A DNA stretch of 39,790 nt, taken from the NCBI GenBank assembly GCA_038106885.1, contig JAYNFX010000009.1:1-39790 (forward strand), given 5' to 3'. The DNA comes from UBA3537 sp038106885 (lineage in GTDB: Bacteria > Bacteroidota > Bacteroidia > Flavobacteriales > Flavobacteriaceae). This document shows, one piece after another, positions 14,608-23,077 of this stretch. The first letter of the stretch is position 1. The number at the start of each line of letters is the position of its first letter. The notes beneath the pieces were generated by a model, which was not told the origin of the DNA, did no database searches, and saw only the letters and a program-made list of their open reading frames with translations. The position numbers were made by a program, and so were the translations under genes.

Positions 14608-17229
14608 ATGAATTTATCCATAAATAACATTACATTTTTAATTTTAGTTTTATTTTCTGTAGAGCTAAGTTCGCAGATTAAATATCCAAGACAATATATT
14701 ACTGCTGAAATTAATGACAAGGACATTATAAATATCGATGGAGATATTAATGAATTGGTTTGGGATAAGGTTTTGTGGGGAGATAATTTTACAGAAGTAT
14801 ATCCTGATGAAAACACCCCTCCAACCGAGTTTACAAAATTCAAAATATTATATGATCAAAAGTATTTGTATGTTTCAATTTTAGCATTGGACTCAGAACC
14901 AAACTCAATAACAAGTCGCCTTTCGAGGCGAGATAGTTTTGAGGGTGATAGAGTAAATGTTTTGATTGATAGTTACCATGATTTAAGAACTGCGTTTTTG
15001 TTTACAGTGACTTCAGCTGGTGTTAGGGGCGATGAAATCATAACTAATAATGGAGAAAATATTGATGATAGCTGGAACCCTATATGGGTTGCGAAATCTA
15101 AAATTCTTAAAAGCGGATGGTCAGCAGAGATGAAAATCCCCTTAAGTCAATTAAGGTTTGGTAATTCAAAAAAACAAGTCTGGGGATTAAATGTTGCGAG
15201 GAATTTATTTAAAGAAAATGAACTTTCAGCTTGGAATAGAATACCTGTAGGCTCAGCAGGATGGGTTAGTGAAGCAGGAGAGTTAGTAGGACTGAAAAAT
15301 ATAAAGCCACAAAAGCAAATTGAAATTCAACCTTTTTTGGTGAACCAGCTCGAAACTTACAGAGCAGAAGCTGGAAATCCATACAGAGACAAAGGTAAGA
15401 ATTATACAATAAACGCTGGACTAGATGCTAAGATTGGAATTACAAATGATTTAACCCTAGATGTCACAGTTAACCCCGATTTTGGTCAAGTTGAAGCAGA
15501 CCCTGCTGCTATAGCTTTAGATGGATTTGAGATTTTTAATAGAGAACAGAGACCTTTTTTTGTAGAAAATAAAAATATTTTTGACTACAAATATTCAGGT
15601 AATAGAGATAATTTATTCTTCTCAAGAAGAATCGGGCGAGCACCACAAGTTTATCCAGATTTTTCTGATGAAGCTTATATAAACCGACCTCAAAATACAA
15701 CAATTTTAGGCGCTGCGAAATTTAGTGGTAAAACAAAAAATGGTTGGTCAATAGGACTTTTGGAGAGTGTTACCTCAGAAGAATTCGCTGAAGTAAATTT
15801 AAACGGAAGTGTCTCAGAAGAAATTGTAGAACCATTCACAAATTATTTTGTAGGCAGAGTACAAAAAGACATGAATAATAGGAACACCTTTTTAGGTGGA
15901 ATTTTTACATCTACAAACAGATCAATAAACAATAAAACTACTATTCTTAGGAAGGAGGCTTACACAGGAGGAATAGATTTTAGACATCAATGGAAGGATA
16001 GGACTTATTATTTACAAACTAATTTCATTGCTAGCCATATAAAAGGAAGTCCAGAATCAATTCTTGCTACCCAAGAAAATTTAACACATTTATTTAATAG
16101 AGTTGATGCAACTCATGTAGATGTTGATCCTAACCGTACTTCAATGACCGGAACAGGCGGGCTTATTGAAATTGGGAAAAATGGAGGTCAAAACTGGAAT
16201 TATGATATGGGATTTAAATGGTCATCTCCAGAACTTGAATTAAATGATATTGGTTTTTTAAGACAAACAGACCGAAAATTTCAATTCTTTAATCTAAAAT
16301 ACAGTACAGCTAAACCCTTTTCGATTTTTAGAGGCATTAATGTTAATCTAAACCAGTTTACATCATTTGATTTTGAAAATAATCACAATCGAACTCAATA
16401 TCAGCTATCTACGAGATTAAATTTTTTGAATAACTCCAGATTAAATTTTTGGTTCACTCACAAGCCTAGAATTTTTCGCAATGCTGAATTAAGAGGTGGT
16501 CCGCGCTGGAGGTTTTCTAAAGAAAATTTCAAATCCATATATTACAATTCAGATGACAGGAAAAATTTTAATTATAGAGTTGGAATTATGCATTCTCAAG
16601 CAGAGGAGAATAACTATTCTTTTTTAAAATTTGAAGCCGATTTCAATTATCAATTGTTTAACTCATTCAATTTGTCTTTTTCTCCTGAGTTTGAAGTTCG
16701 TCCTAACAAGACCCAGTATGTTACTCAAAAGGATTTTATGGATACTAAAAGATATATTTTAGGGACTATTGATAATAAAACCATTAGGGCTACATTGAGA
16801 TTAAATTACAGCCTTAATCCGAATTTATCAATACAATATTATGCTCAACCATTTATTTCAAAAGGAGAATACACAGATTTTAAGTATGTTACAAATTCAA
16901 CTGCAAAAAGATTAAACGATAGGTTTAACCTATACCAATCCGATCAATTGAATTTAGAGGGCGACACATATTATTTTGATGATGATTTAGATGGCAATGT
17001 GGATTATTCAATGAGCAATCCAGATTTTTCAATAGTACAATTCAACTCGAATTTAGTTGTTCGCTGGGAATATGTTCCTGGATCTGAACTTTTCTTAGTT
17101 TGGTCTCAAGGGCTAAGAACTAGCGTTTCAATGGATGAGGGGTTGTTAGGCGGACTTCAGTCAGGGATTATTGATTATCAACCGCAAAACATTTTTCTCA
17201 TTAAAGCGACATATAGATTTATTCTTTAG
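14608..17229 (+). CDS. DUF5916 outer-membrane protein with CBM9-like domain
   Basis: This 873-residue secreted protein starts at the ATG of 14608, which gives a signal peptide (residues 1-23, MNLSINNITFLILVLF start). An in-frame TTG at 14584 lies at the inferred transcription start and is rejected. Residues of about 35-200 resemble a family-9 carbohydrate-binding (DOMON-like) domain, with IDGDINELVWDKV at its start and a WGLNVARN segment. The rest (DUF5916) is beta-rich with repeated aromatic strands and ends in IKATYRFIL, which looks like an outer-membrane barrel. The function of the family is not established. It is well separated from the oxidase genes and has its own promoter; cyoE has another. 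Confidence 0.85.
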   Translation: MNLSINNITFLILVLFSVELSSQIKYPRQYITAEINDKDIINIDGDINELVWDKVLWGDNFTEVYPDENTPPTEFTKFKILYDQKYLYVSILALDSEPNSITSRLSRRDSFEGDRVNVLIDSYHDLRTAFLFTVTSAGVRGDEIITNNGENIDDSWNPIWVAKSKILKSGWSAEMKIPLSQLRFGNSKKQVWGLNVARNLFKENELSAWNRIPVGSAGWVSEAGELVGLKNIKPQKQIEIQPFLVNQLETYRAEAGNPYRDKGKNYTINAGLDAKIGITNDLTLDVTVNPDFGQVEADPAAIALDGFEIFNREQRPFFVENKNIFDYKYSGNRDNLFFSRRIGRAPQVYPDFSDEAYINRPQNTTILGAAKFSGKTKNGWSIGLLESVTSEEFAEVNLNGSVSEEIVEPFTNYFVGRVQKDMNNRNTFLGGIFTSTNRSINNKTTILRKEAYTGGIDFRHQWKDRTYYLQTNFIASHIKGSPESILATQENLTHLFNRVDATHVDVDPNRTSMTGTGGLIEIGKNGGQNWNYDMGFKWSSPELELNDIGFLRQTDRKFQFFNLKYSTAKPFSIFRGINVNLNQFTSFDFENNHNRTQYQLSTRLNFLNNSRLNFWFTHKPRIFRNAELRGGPRWRFSKENFKSIYYNSDDRKNFNYRVGIMHSQAEENNYSFLKFEADFNYQLFNSFNLSFSPEFEVRPNKTQYVTQKDFMDTKRYILGTIDNKTIRATLRLNYSLNPNLSIQYYAQPFISKGEYTDFKYVTNSTAKRLNDRFNLYQSDQLNLEGDTYYFDDDLDGNVDYSMSNPDFSIVQFNSNLVVRWEYVPGSELFLVWSQGLRTSVSMDEGLLGGLQSGIIDYQPQNIFLIKATYRFIL

Positions 17230-17237
17230 AATTTATA

Positions 17238-17268
17238 TTGATATAAATACAATTAAGATTTATCTTTG
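17238..17268 (+). promoter_or_regulatory. Promoter of the cyoE-cox cluster
   Basis: The plus strand reads TTG (17238-17240), 20 bases, TATCTTTG (17261-17268), matching TTG-N17-23-TAnnTTTG. The final TTG of the -7 element is in frame with cyoE and can be mistaken for its start codon. Confidence 0.7.
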
Positions 17269-17295
17269 CATATTCAAAAAAAGAATATTTGCAGA

Positions 17296-18189
17296 ATGAC
17301 CCAAGTAGTAGCATTTGTTGAACATTTTAAAAGCCGTTTAAACGATTTCAAGGCTATTACAAAAATGGGGCTTTCACTAAGTGTTGTTTTCTCTTGCATT
17401 TCTGGCTATTTACTAGCAGCTGAGGATATTAATATTTCAATAATTTTATTACTTGCATTAGGAGGTTATTGTATGGTTGGTGCTTCTAATGTATTTAATC
17501 AAATAATCGAAAGAGAACTCGATGGGTTAATGCAACGGACTAAATCAAGACCCATCCCTATGAAGAAGATTTCTATAGTAAATTCTTTTATAATTGCGGT
17601 TTTGTTAACCCTTGCAGGGCTTACAATACTTTACTCAATTAATGAAAGAACTGCTATGTTCGCTGCAGTTTCTATTTTTATATATACTAGTGTTTATACG
17701 CCTTTAAAGCAAATAACTCCTTTGTCTGTTTTTGCAGGTGCTATACCTGGCGCTATTCCTTTTATGTTAGGTTGGGTAGCATGCACAGGAGAGTTTGGAA
17801 TTGAGCCTGGTGTTTTATTTATGATACAGTTTTTTTGGCAATTTCCCCACTTTTGGTCCATTGCATGGTTTTTAGACGATGACTATAAAAAAGCTGGATT
17901 TAAAATGCTACCAACAGGTAAAAAAGATAAAGGCACCGCTCTTCAAATAATTGCATATATAACATGGACTATTTTAATATGTATTGCTCCAGCAATTTTC
18001 AATACTGGAAGGCTAAACATTTCTAATTATGCAGCTGTTTTAATTGTAATAATAGGGATGATTTTTTTATACTATGGTTTTAGGCTTTTCAAAAATCAGT
18101 CAAGCAAAGAAGCTAGGAAATTAATGCTGGTTAGTATTTTGTTTTTGACTTCAATTCAATTGATTTATGTAATAGATAAATTTATTTAA
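17296..18189 (+). CDS. cyoE: Protoheme IX farnesyltransferase (heme o synthase)
   Basis: This UbiA-superfamily inner-membrane prenyltransferase attaches a farnesyl group to heme b to make heme o for the terminal oxidase. The start is placed at the ATG of 17296 (297 residues). The in-frame TTG at 17266 lies inside the promoter. The first substrate-binding motif is at about residues 68-87 (N-x3-E-x3-D, then MQRTKSRPIP); the second region includes YTPLKQ, GAIPGAIPFMLGW, FFWQFPHFW and DDDYKKAGFKMLP. About eight or nine membrane helices are visible. It is followed after 4 bases by a COX3 gene, which fits its role in oxidase cofactor supply. Confidence 0.95.
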   Translation: MTQVVAFVEHFKSRLNDFKAITKMGLSLSVVFSCISGYLLAAEDINISIILLLALGGYCMVGASNVFNQIIERELDGLMQRTKSRPIPMKKISIVNSFIIAVLLTLAGLTILYSINERTAMFAAVSIFIYTSVYTPLKQITPLSVFAGAIPGAIPFMLGWVACTGEFGIEPGVLFMIQFFWQFPHFWSIAWFLDDDYKKAGFKMLPTGKKDKGTALQIIAYITWTILICIAPAIFNTGRLNISNYAAVLIVIIGMIFLYYGFRLFKNQSSKEARKLMLVSILFLTSIQLIYVIDKFI

Positions 18190-18193
18190 AATT

Positions 18194-18784
18194 ATGGATT
18201 TAACACAAGGTTCTTCTCAACAAAAAAATAAACGTGCCAAAAAAATGATGCTTTGGTTTGGAATAGTATCATTAATAATGTCTTTTGGGGGTTTAACAAG
18301 TGCATTTATAGTTAGCAGTTCGCGTGAGGACTGGCTAAATGATTTTGAGCTTCCAAACGCATTTTTTATTAGTACTATCATAATTACATTTAGTAGTCTT
18401 GTTTTCATTGCTGCAAAAAAGGCATTACTAAAGGAAAAGTATTTGTTAAGCCAATCATTAGTTCTTGGTGTTTTTGTTCTAGGATTAGCATTTATATATA
18501 ATCAGTTTCTTGGATTTAACGAGTTGATAATATCTGGATACAATTTTACCGGACCAACAAGTAACATCACGATGTCTTATATATATATCATTGCTGTAGC
18601 TCATATTTTACATGTAATTGCAGGACTCATCTCACTTGCTGTTGTTATTGTGAATCATTTTAAAAAGCAATATACTCCCGCATCAAAACTTGGCTTTGAT
18701 ATAGCATCAACTTTTTGGCATTTTATTGATTTATTATGGGTTTATCTCTTTTTGTTTTTATATTTCTTTAACAAAATAAATTGA
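18194..18784 (+). CDS. Cytochrome c oxidase subunit III family protein (first copy)
   Basis: This 196-residue heme-copper oxidase subunit III has five predicted membrane helices (about 18-40, 54-73, 83-101, 122-147 and 170-193). Family features are visible in the last two: AHILHVIAGL and the terminal FWHFIDLLWVYLFLFLYF, in which WHFIDLLW is the COX3 hallmark. The ATG at 18194 is 4 bases after cyoE. It is the shorter, five-helix form and is paired with a longer COX3 immediately downstream. Two consecutive COX3-type genes are usual in flavobacterial caa3-type oxidase loci, although their division of labour is not known to me. Confidence 0.9.
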   Translation: MDLTQGSSQQKNKRAKKMMLWFGIVSLIMSFGGLTSAFIVSSSREDWLNDFELPNAFFISTIIITFSSLVFIAAKKALLKEKYLLSQSLVLGVFVLGLAFIYNQFLGFNELIISGYNFTGPTSNITMSYIYIIAVAHILHVIAGLISLAVVIVNHFKKQYTPASKLGFDIASTFWHFIDLLWVYLFLFLYFFNKIN

Positions 18785-18816
18785 TTATTTTTGCAGCACC
18801 TAAACAACTTTTAATT

Positions 18817-19818
18817 ATGAACTCTACAGCATTAAGCACAGAATCACAAGGGACAACATGGGGAGGTGGTAATCAACCATTAAAATCAAGTTACGGTAAA
18901 ATGATGATGTGGTTTTTTATTGTATCTGATGCTTTAACATTTTCTGGTTTTTTAGCTGCTTATGGATTTTCTAGATTCAAGTATATTGATTATTGGCCTA
19001 TAGCAGATGAGGTCTTTACCCATGTACCTTTCTTACATGGACAGGAACTTCCAATGATTTATGTAGCATTTATGACATTTATTCTCATTATGTCATCTGT
19101 AACAATGGTTTTGGCAGTAGATGCAGGTCATGAGATGAAGAAAAATAGGGTTATTTGGTATATGTTTTTTACTATTATTGGAGGAGCTATTTTTGTTGGA
19201 TCTCAGGCATGGGAATGGGCTACATTCATTCAAGGTGATTATGGAGCTGTTCAGACCAAAGGAGGTAATATTTTACAATTCGGAACTTATGAGTCCAAAA
19301 ACGGTAAAGAAGTTTTCAAAAGAGTTTCTGTTGAAGACTTTGCTACAGCTTCTTTTACTGAAAGAGTTCAACACGAGAGCAAAACAGGTATTTGGTTTAA
19401 AAGTGAATCCAGTCTTCCTGAGTTTTCAATTGAGGACATCTATAGTGGTTTAGAATCAAACTCAAGTATTCTTGTTCGCACCCAAACTATAAACAGTAAT
19501 GGAGAAAAAACAGTGCTTTCAAGGGCTGAGTCACTAGATCAAATCAAAAGAAATGGTAAGCAGTATGTAAAGGGAGCTAATTTAGAAGTCAATGAATATG
19601 GATCCCCTTTATTTGCTGATTTTTTCTTTTTTATAACTGGCTTTCACGGCTTTCATGTTTTTTCAGGTGTTGTAATCAATATCATAATCTTTTTCAATGT
19701 TATTATCGGAACCTATGAAAGAAGAAAGAACTATGAAATGGTTGAAAAAGTTGGTTTATACTGGCACTTTGTTGACCTTGTTTGGGTTTTTGTATTTACG
19801 TTCTTTTATCTAGTATAA
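18817..19818 (+). CDS. Cytochrome c oxidase subunit III (second copy, with large insert)
   Basis: This 333-residue COX3-family protein starts at the ATG of 18817. A TTG at 18781, overlapping the previous stop, would add residues without homology. The membrane segments resemble COX3, with WFFIVSDALTFSGFLAAY near the N terminus, ITGFHGFHVFSGV, and the terminal YWHFVDLVWVFVFTFFYLV. Between about residues 140 and 255 there is a hydrophilic insert that is absent from standard COX3. It is rich in charged residues and probably folds as a soluble domain. I recall a similar insert in flavobacterial relatives, so it is probably lineage-typical and not a recent fusion. A COX4 gene follows after 11 bases. 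Confidence 0.92.
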   Translation: MNSTALSTESQGTTWGGGNQPLKSSYGKMMMWFFIVSDALTFSGFLAAYGFSRFKYIDYWPIADEVFTHVPFLHGQELPMIYVAFMTFILIMSSVTMVLAVDAGHEMKKNRVIWYMFFTIIGGAIFVGSQAWEWATFIQGDYGAVQTKGGNILQFGTYESKNGKEVFKRVSVEDFATASFTERVQHESKTGIWFKSESSLPEFSIEDIYSGLESNSSILVRTQTINSNGEKTVLSRAESLDQIKRNGKQYVKGANLEVNEYGSPLFADFFFFITGFHGFHVFSGVVINIIIFFNVIIGTYERRKNYEMVEKVGLYWHFVDLVWVFVFTFFYLV

Positions 19819-19829
19819 TTTTATAAACT

Positions 19830-20273
19830 ATGGCAGATCACGCACACAAATTAGAAATTTTTAGAGGTTTAATTAAGTTCAAGTCTAACACACAAAAGAT
19901 CTGGGGTGTTTTATTGTTACTTTCTATAGTTACTGCAGTGGAAGTTGTTCTAGGTATTTATAAGCCCGAGGTTCTCATGTCTCCTTCAATGTCACCTTTT
20001 GAAGGCGGTTTTGGAGCAACAATACTAAATATTCTGTTCTCTGCTTTTATATATACAAAAAGCTTGAATTTGATATTTATTGTATTGACAATTGTAAAGG
20101 CTTACTATATTACTTGGGATTTTATGCATATGCGAGATGAGACAAAATCTCTCAGAAGAATAGTAGTATGGACTGCGGTATTTCTGATTTGTTATTTAAT
20201 ATTCATTTTGCTTCAAGAGGGCGGTTATATTGAATCTGTTTATACTGATGGATTTATAAAGAAAGATTTTTAA
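19830..20273 (+). CDS. Cytochrome c oxidase subunit IV family protein
   Basis: This small oxidase subunit has 147 residues with three or four predicted membrane helices (about 24-43, 65-88, 90-108 and 117-137). The COX4_pro hallmark appears as KAYYITWDFMHMRDE at about residues 92-106. Position after two COX3 genes is the standard subunit order. Subunits I and II, which hold the redox centres, are not in the window. The gene is followed by a short T-tract hairpin at 20275-20293 and a 101-base gap before the next gene. Confidence 0.9.
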   Translation: MADHAHKLEIFRGLIKFKSNTQKIWGVLLLLSIVTAVEVVLGIYKPEVLMSPSMSPFEGGFGATILNILFSAFIYTKSLNLIFIVLTIVKAYYITWDFMHMRDETKSLRRIVVWTAVFLICYLIFILLQEGGYIESVYTDGFIKKDF

Positions 20274-20274
20274 T

Positions 20275-20293
20275 CCTACCTATAGGTTTTTTT
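20275..20293 (+). terminator. Weak candidate terminator after the COX4 gene
   Basis: CCTA and TAGG form a 4-base-pair stem with a 4-base loop directly followed by seven T, two bases after the COX4 stop. The stem is short, so termination may be partial. Confidence 0.4.
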
Positions 20294-20347
20294 CATAAAA
20301 AAATTGTTAAAACTAATAGATGTTTAAATTTCTTTGTTTCTATTAGT

Positions 20348-20355
20348 TAATTTTG
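20348..20355 (+). promoter_or_regulatory. Candidate -7 element upstream of the 20375 gene
   Basis: TAATTTTG fits TAnnTTTG and lies 19 bases before the ATG at 20375. A TTG is present only 11 bases upstream, so the -33 element does not fit well. Confidence 0.4.
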
Positions 20356-20374
20356 CTTTTTTAATCTACTTTCT

Positions 20375-21079
20375 ATGTTTGACTTGAATCTAAAGCACGC
20401 GCTAAAAAAAGATAGAGATAAGCTAATAAGTACTACAGAGCTTGAATCTATAATTGACAAATTTCACAAACGAAGAATTACAATTAACAAAGAGGTCGAA
20501 TTGGGCTTAAATCAGCAAAGTGATTTAACATCTAATAAACTAATATTTGACAAACTAGAATCAGAGAATATTTTTCACATTGATTCTATTAAAAAACTCT
20601 GCATTAAATATCGTTTAAGATTTTTAGATACAAGTTTGTTCATGGGTGATTATCCAAGTGAATTATATAACATCATACCCAGATTAGAGAAAATACATGA
20701 CACAAAATTTAAAAATTTTAAAATAATGGCTCCCTCAAGGCTTTTTAGATTAAGAGTTAAAGAAGATCCGTTATTATTTATTCCAATGGGTAATGGATAT
20801 TACTATCTAGTTTATAAATGGGGTAAAGATTTAAAGACATATAGAAAAATATTAGTTTGGCCGTTTAAAAATATTAACACACTTATTTTTTCATCAGTTA
20901 TCCTTAGTTTAATCTCAACTGCTTTCTGGGGATCAATCTTTAATACTTTTTCAGATATTCAATTATTTGTAATTTTTATTTTTAATATCAAGACTTTTGT
21001 TTTTGTAACATTTTACTTGTTGTTCATGATGAGGAAGAATTTTAATGAGTCAATTTGGAATAGTAAATACAAAAATTAA
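20375..21079 (+). CDS. Conserved-looking membrane protein of unknown function
   Basis: This 234-residue protein was not assigned to a named family. The N-terminal 160 residues are soluble and basic. A central part is punctuated by APSRLFRLRV, then DPLLFIPMGNGYYYLVYKWG, a pattern I vaguely associate with other flavobacterial hypothetical proteins. Two hydrophobic helices follow at about 167-189 and 195-217. There is no signal peptide and no cysteine pair (only Cys77). It lies between COX4 and a SCO-like gene. It probably has its own promoter and is preceded by a weak terminator, so it may be only loosely tied to the oxidase. Function unknown. Confidence 0.75.
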   Translation: MFDLNLKHALKKDRDKLISTTELESIIDKFHKRRITINKEVELGLNQQSDLTSNKLIFDKLESENIFHIDSIKKLCIKYRLRFLDTSLFMGDYPSELYNIIPRLEKIHDTKFKNFKIMAPSRLFRLRVKEDPLLFIPMGNGYYYLVYKWGKDLKTYRKILVWPFKNINTLIFSSVILSLISTAFWGSIFNTFSDIQLFVIFIFNIKTFVFVTFYLLFMMRKNFNESIWNSKYKN

Positions 21080-21102
21080 ACACACCATTTTAAAATTTAT
21101 GT

Positions 21103-21810
21103 ATGAGCCTATTAAAAATTAAAAAGCCAATTGTCCTATCGGTATTATTTTTTTTACCAGTAACATTTCTATTGTTTCTTTATCCCTCAAAGCACAATTA
21201 TGAGACCCTTGATGTTGTAAAGCATGATGTTCCAGAACTAAAAGGTTTTACGACTATTGATAATGACCCTGTGGTATTTGAGGAAAAGATCTCAATTGTA
21301 GCATTTTTAGGATTAAACCCTATGGATGATGCTACATTAGCCTTAAATTTAAAGGAACTTATATATGATAAATTTTTAGGCTTTAAAAATTTCCAAGTTT
21401 TAGCTTTAGTCCCAAATTCAGCTAAAGATCAAACTCAAGAACTCAGCAAAGAGCTAAACGCATATATTCCAATGGAGTATTGGAAGTTTGCTTTTGGTTC
21501 TAGTGATAATATCATAAAACTATATTCAAGTCTTAAGATTTCAAAGCCATTAAAATCAAATTTAAGTTCTAGTTCAATTTTTATTATTGATAAAGAAAGA
21601 AGCCAAAGAGGCCGCTTAGATGATAGGACTAAAAAAGAAATTGAAACTAATTTCCCAGCTTATAGTCTAAATTCTTATAATGTTCTTGAAGTTTCTGAGT
21701 TAAAAAATAAAATGAGTGATGATATAAGAATATTATTTACTGAATATCGCCAAAAGCGTAAAGGAAACTTTAACTCAACAACTAGAAGGGCTAATGATTT
21801 ATTACAATGA
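21103..21810 (+). CDS. Cysteine-less SCO/thioredoxin-like membrane-anchored protein
   Basis: This 235-residue protein is anchored by one N-terminal helix (residues 9-27). The rest looks like a thioredoxin fold: a strand SIVAFLGL at about residue 64, a helix, FQVLALVP, and a late FIIDKE strand that corresponds to the FALIDK strand of SCO1. It contains no cysteine at all, so it cannot carry out SCO-type copper or thiol chemistry. It overlaps the true SCO1 gene by 4 bases (ATGA), so the two are translated together. It may be a structural partner of SCO1 in oxidase assembly. This is inference from position and fold only. Confidence 0.7.
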   Translation: MSLLKIKKPIVLSVLFFLPVTFLLFLYPSKHNYETLDVVKHDVPELKGFTTIDNDPVVFEEKISIVAFLGLNPMDDATLALNLKELIYDKFLGFKNFQVLALVPNSAKDQTQELSKELNAYIPMEYWKFAFGSSDNIIKLYSSLKISKPLKSNLSSSSIFIIDKERSQRGRLDDRTKKEIETNFPAYSLNSYNVLEVSELKNKMSDDIRILFTEYRQKRKGNFNSTTRRANDLLQ

Positions 21811-22556
21811 AAAACTCTAACTATTCATATATAGGTATAGCATTTATTTTACTTGTTTTTGGAATTATTTTTATTCCAAAAATTGTAAACCGTATAAAAC
21901 AAGGCGATATAACAAGAACTGAGAGTAGAAGTAAGAACTTAAGTCTTAATGAAGTCACTAATACCACGCCACTTTCCTATCTCATAATAAATGGTGAGAA
22001 GAAGAAAGTCCCCACCTTTAGTTTCATTAATCAAAATGGAAAAACTATAACTAATAAAGATTATATTGGAAAAGTATTTTTATTAGAATTCTTTTTTACA
22101 ACCTGCCCAACAATCTGTCCAAAGATGAATCAAAACCTAGTCAGTATACAGAACAGTTTCCCAAATCAACCCGATTTTGGCATAGCATCTATAACCATTA
22201 ATCCTAACTATGACACAGTTGAGGTTTTAAAAGATTATGCTGATCAATATGGAGTTAAAAATCCAAATTGGCATTTTCTAACTGGTGACCAAGGTGTTAT
22301 CTATGAATTAGCTAATAGTGGGTTTAATCTTTATGCAGCTCAAGTTAATGGCGCAGCTGGAGGTTTTGAGCATTCTGGTAACTTTGCATTGATTGATAAG
22401 CAAGGCTATATTCGTTCCAGGGTTGATGATTTTGGAAACCCAAAAATTTATTACAAAGGGACCATAAGTGAAACTGAACAAGTTAATGAAGAAGGAGAAC
22501 AAGAGGAGATTTCTGAATTAAAGGAAGATATTTTAAAATTACTAACATATGAGTGA
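21807..22556 (+). CDS. SCO1/SenC family copper chaperone
   Basis: This 249-residue membrane-anchored SCO protein delivers copper to the Cu-A site of cytochrome c oxidase on the periplasmic side. One helix spans residues 8-25. The thioredoxin-like domain has the copper-binding CPTIC (Cys100 and Cys104) and the third ligand His189 in GFEHSGNFALIDK. These are all the residues needed. It overlaps the gene before it by 4 bases and DUF420 after it by 8 bases, so it belongs to a tightly coupled oxidase-assembly unit. The last 30 residues are acidic (repeated Glu) and extend beyond the core fold. Confidence 0.93.
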   Translation: MKNSNYSYIGIAFILLVFGIIFIPKIVNRIKQGDITRTESRSKNLSLNEVTNTTPLSYLIINGEKKKVPTFSFINQNGKTITNKDYIGKVFLLEFFFTTCPTICPKMNQNLVSIQNSFPNQPDFGIASITINPNYDTVEVLKDYADQYGVKNPNWHFLTGDQGVIYELANSGFNLYAAQVNGAAGGFEHSGNFALIDKQGYIRSRVDDFGNPKIYYKGTISETEQVNEEGEQEEISELKEDILKLLTYE

Positions 22557-23073
22557 AGTTGAAAAAAATAGAAAAAAGTATAAGCTTTGGGTGAACATAA
22601 TTTCAATAGCAATCCCGGTTGTAGTTGCATTATTATTTGGAATAAAATTACCCAATATTGAGCCACTTACATTTTTACCACCAATTTATGCTTCAATTAA
22701 TGCTATTACATCAATATTATTAATCTCAGCTTTGATTGCTATAAAAAACAAAAAAATGAAATTGCATAGATCCCTTATGCAAACAGCAATTTTTTGTTCG
22801 GTTATTTTTTTATTAATGTATGTTGCATATCATATCACTAGTGTCCCTACAAAATACGAAGGTGAAATGATAATTACATACAGGGTAATTTTAATCTCGC
22901 ACATAATACTATCAATAGTAGTAATTCCACTAGTTTTACATAGTTATCTAAGAGCTTATTTAGGAGATTATCAAGCTCATAAAAAAATTGTGAGGTATGC
23001 TTACCCAGTTTGGCTGTATGTTGCTGTCACTGGGGTAATTGTATATATAATGATTAGTCCTTATTACAGTTAG
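22549..23073 (+). CDS. DUF420 membrane protein
   Basis: This 174-residue protein of the DUF420 family (related to the CtaG/CtaM-like oxidase-biogenesis proteins of Bacillus-type loci) has five membrane helices at about 13-30, 43-62, 77-96, 114-134 and 152-170. Conserved histidines are present in helices or their ends: LHRSLM, AYHITS, ISHIIL and VLHSYLRAY, a pattern consistent with metal or heme binding. It overlaps SCO1 by 8 bases. A role in oxidase assembly is inferred from family position and from the conserved neighbourhood. Confidence 0.85.
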   Translation: MSEVEKNRKKYKLWVNIISIAIPVVVALLFGIKLPNIEPLTFLPPIYASINAITSILLISALIAIKNKKMKLHRSLMQTAIFCSVIFLLMYVAYHITSVPTKYEGEMIITYRVILISHIILSIVVIPLVLHSYLRAYLGDYQAHKKIVRYAYPVWLYVAVTGVIVYIMISPYYS

Positions 23074-23077
23074 AGAT

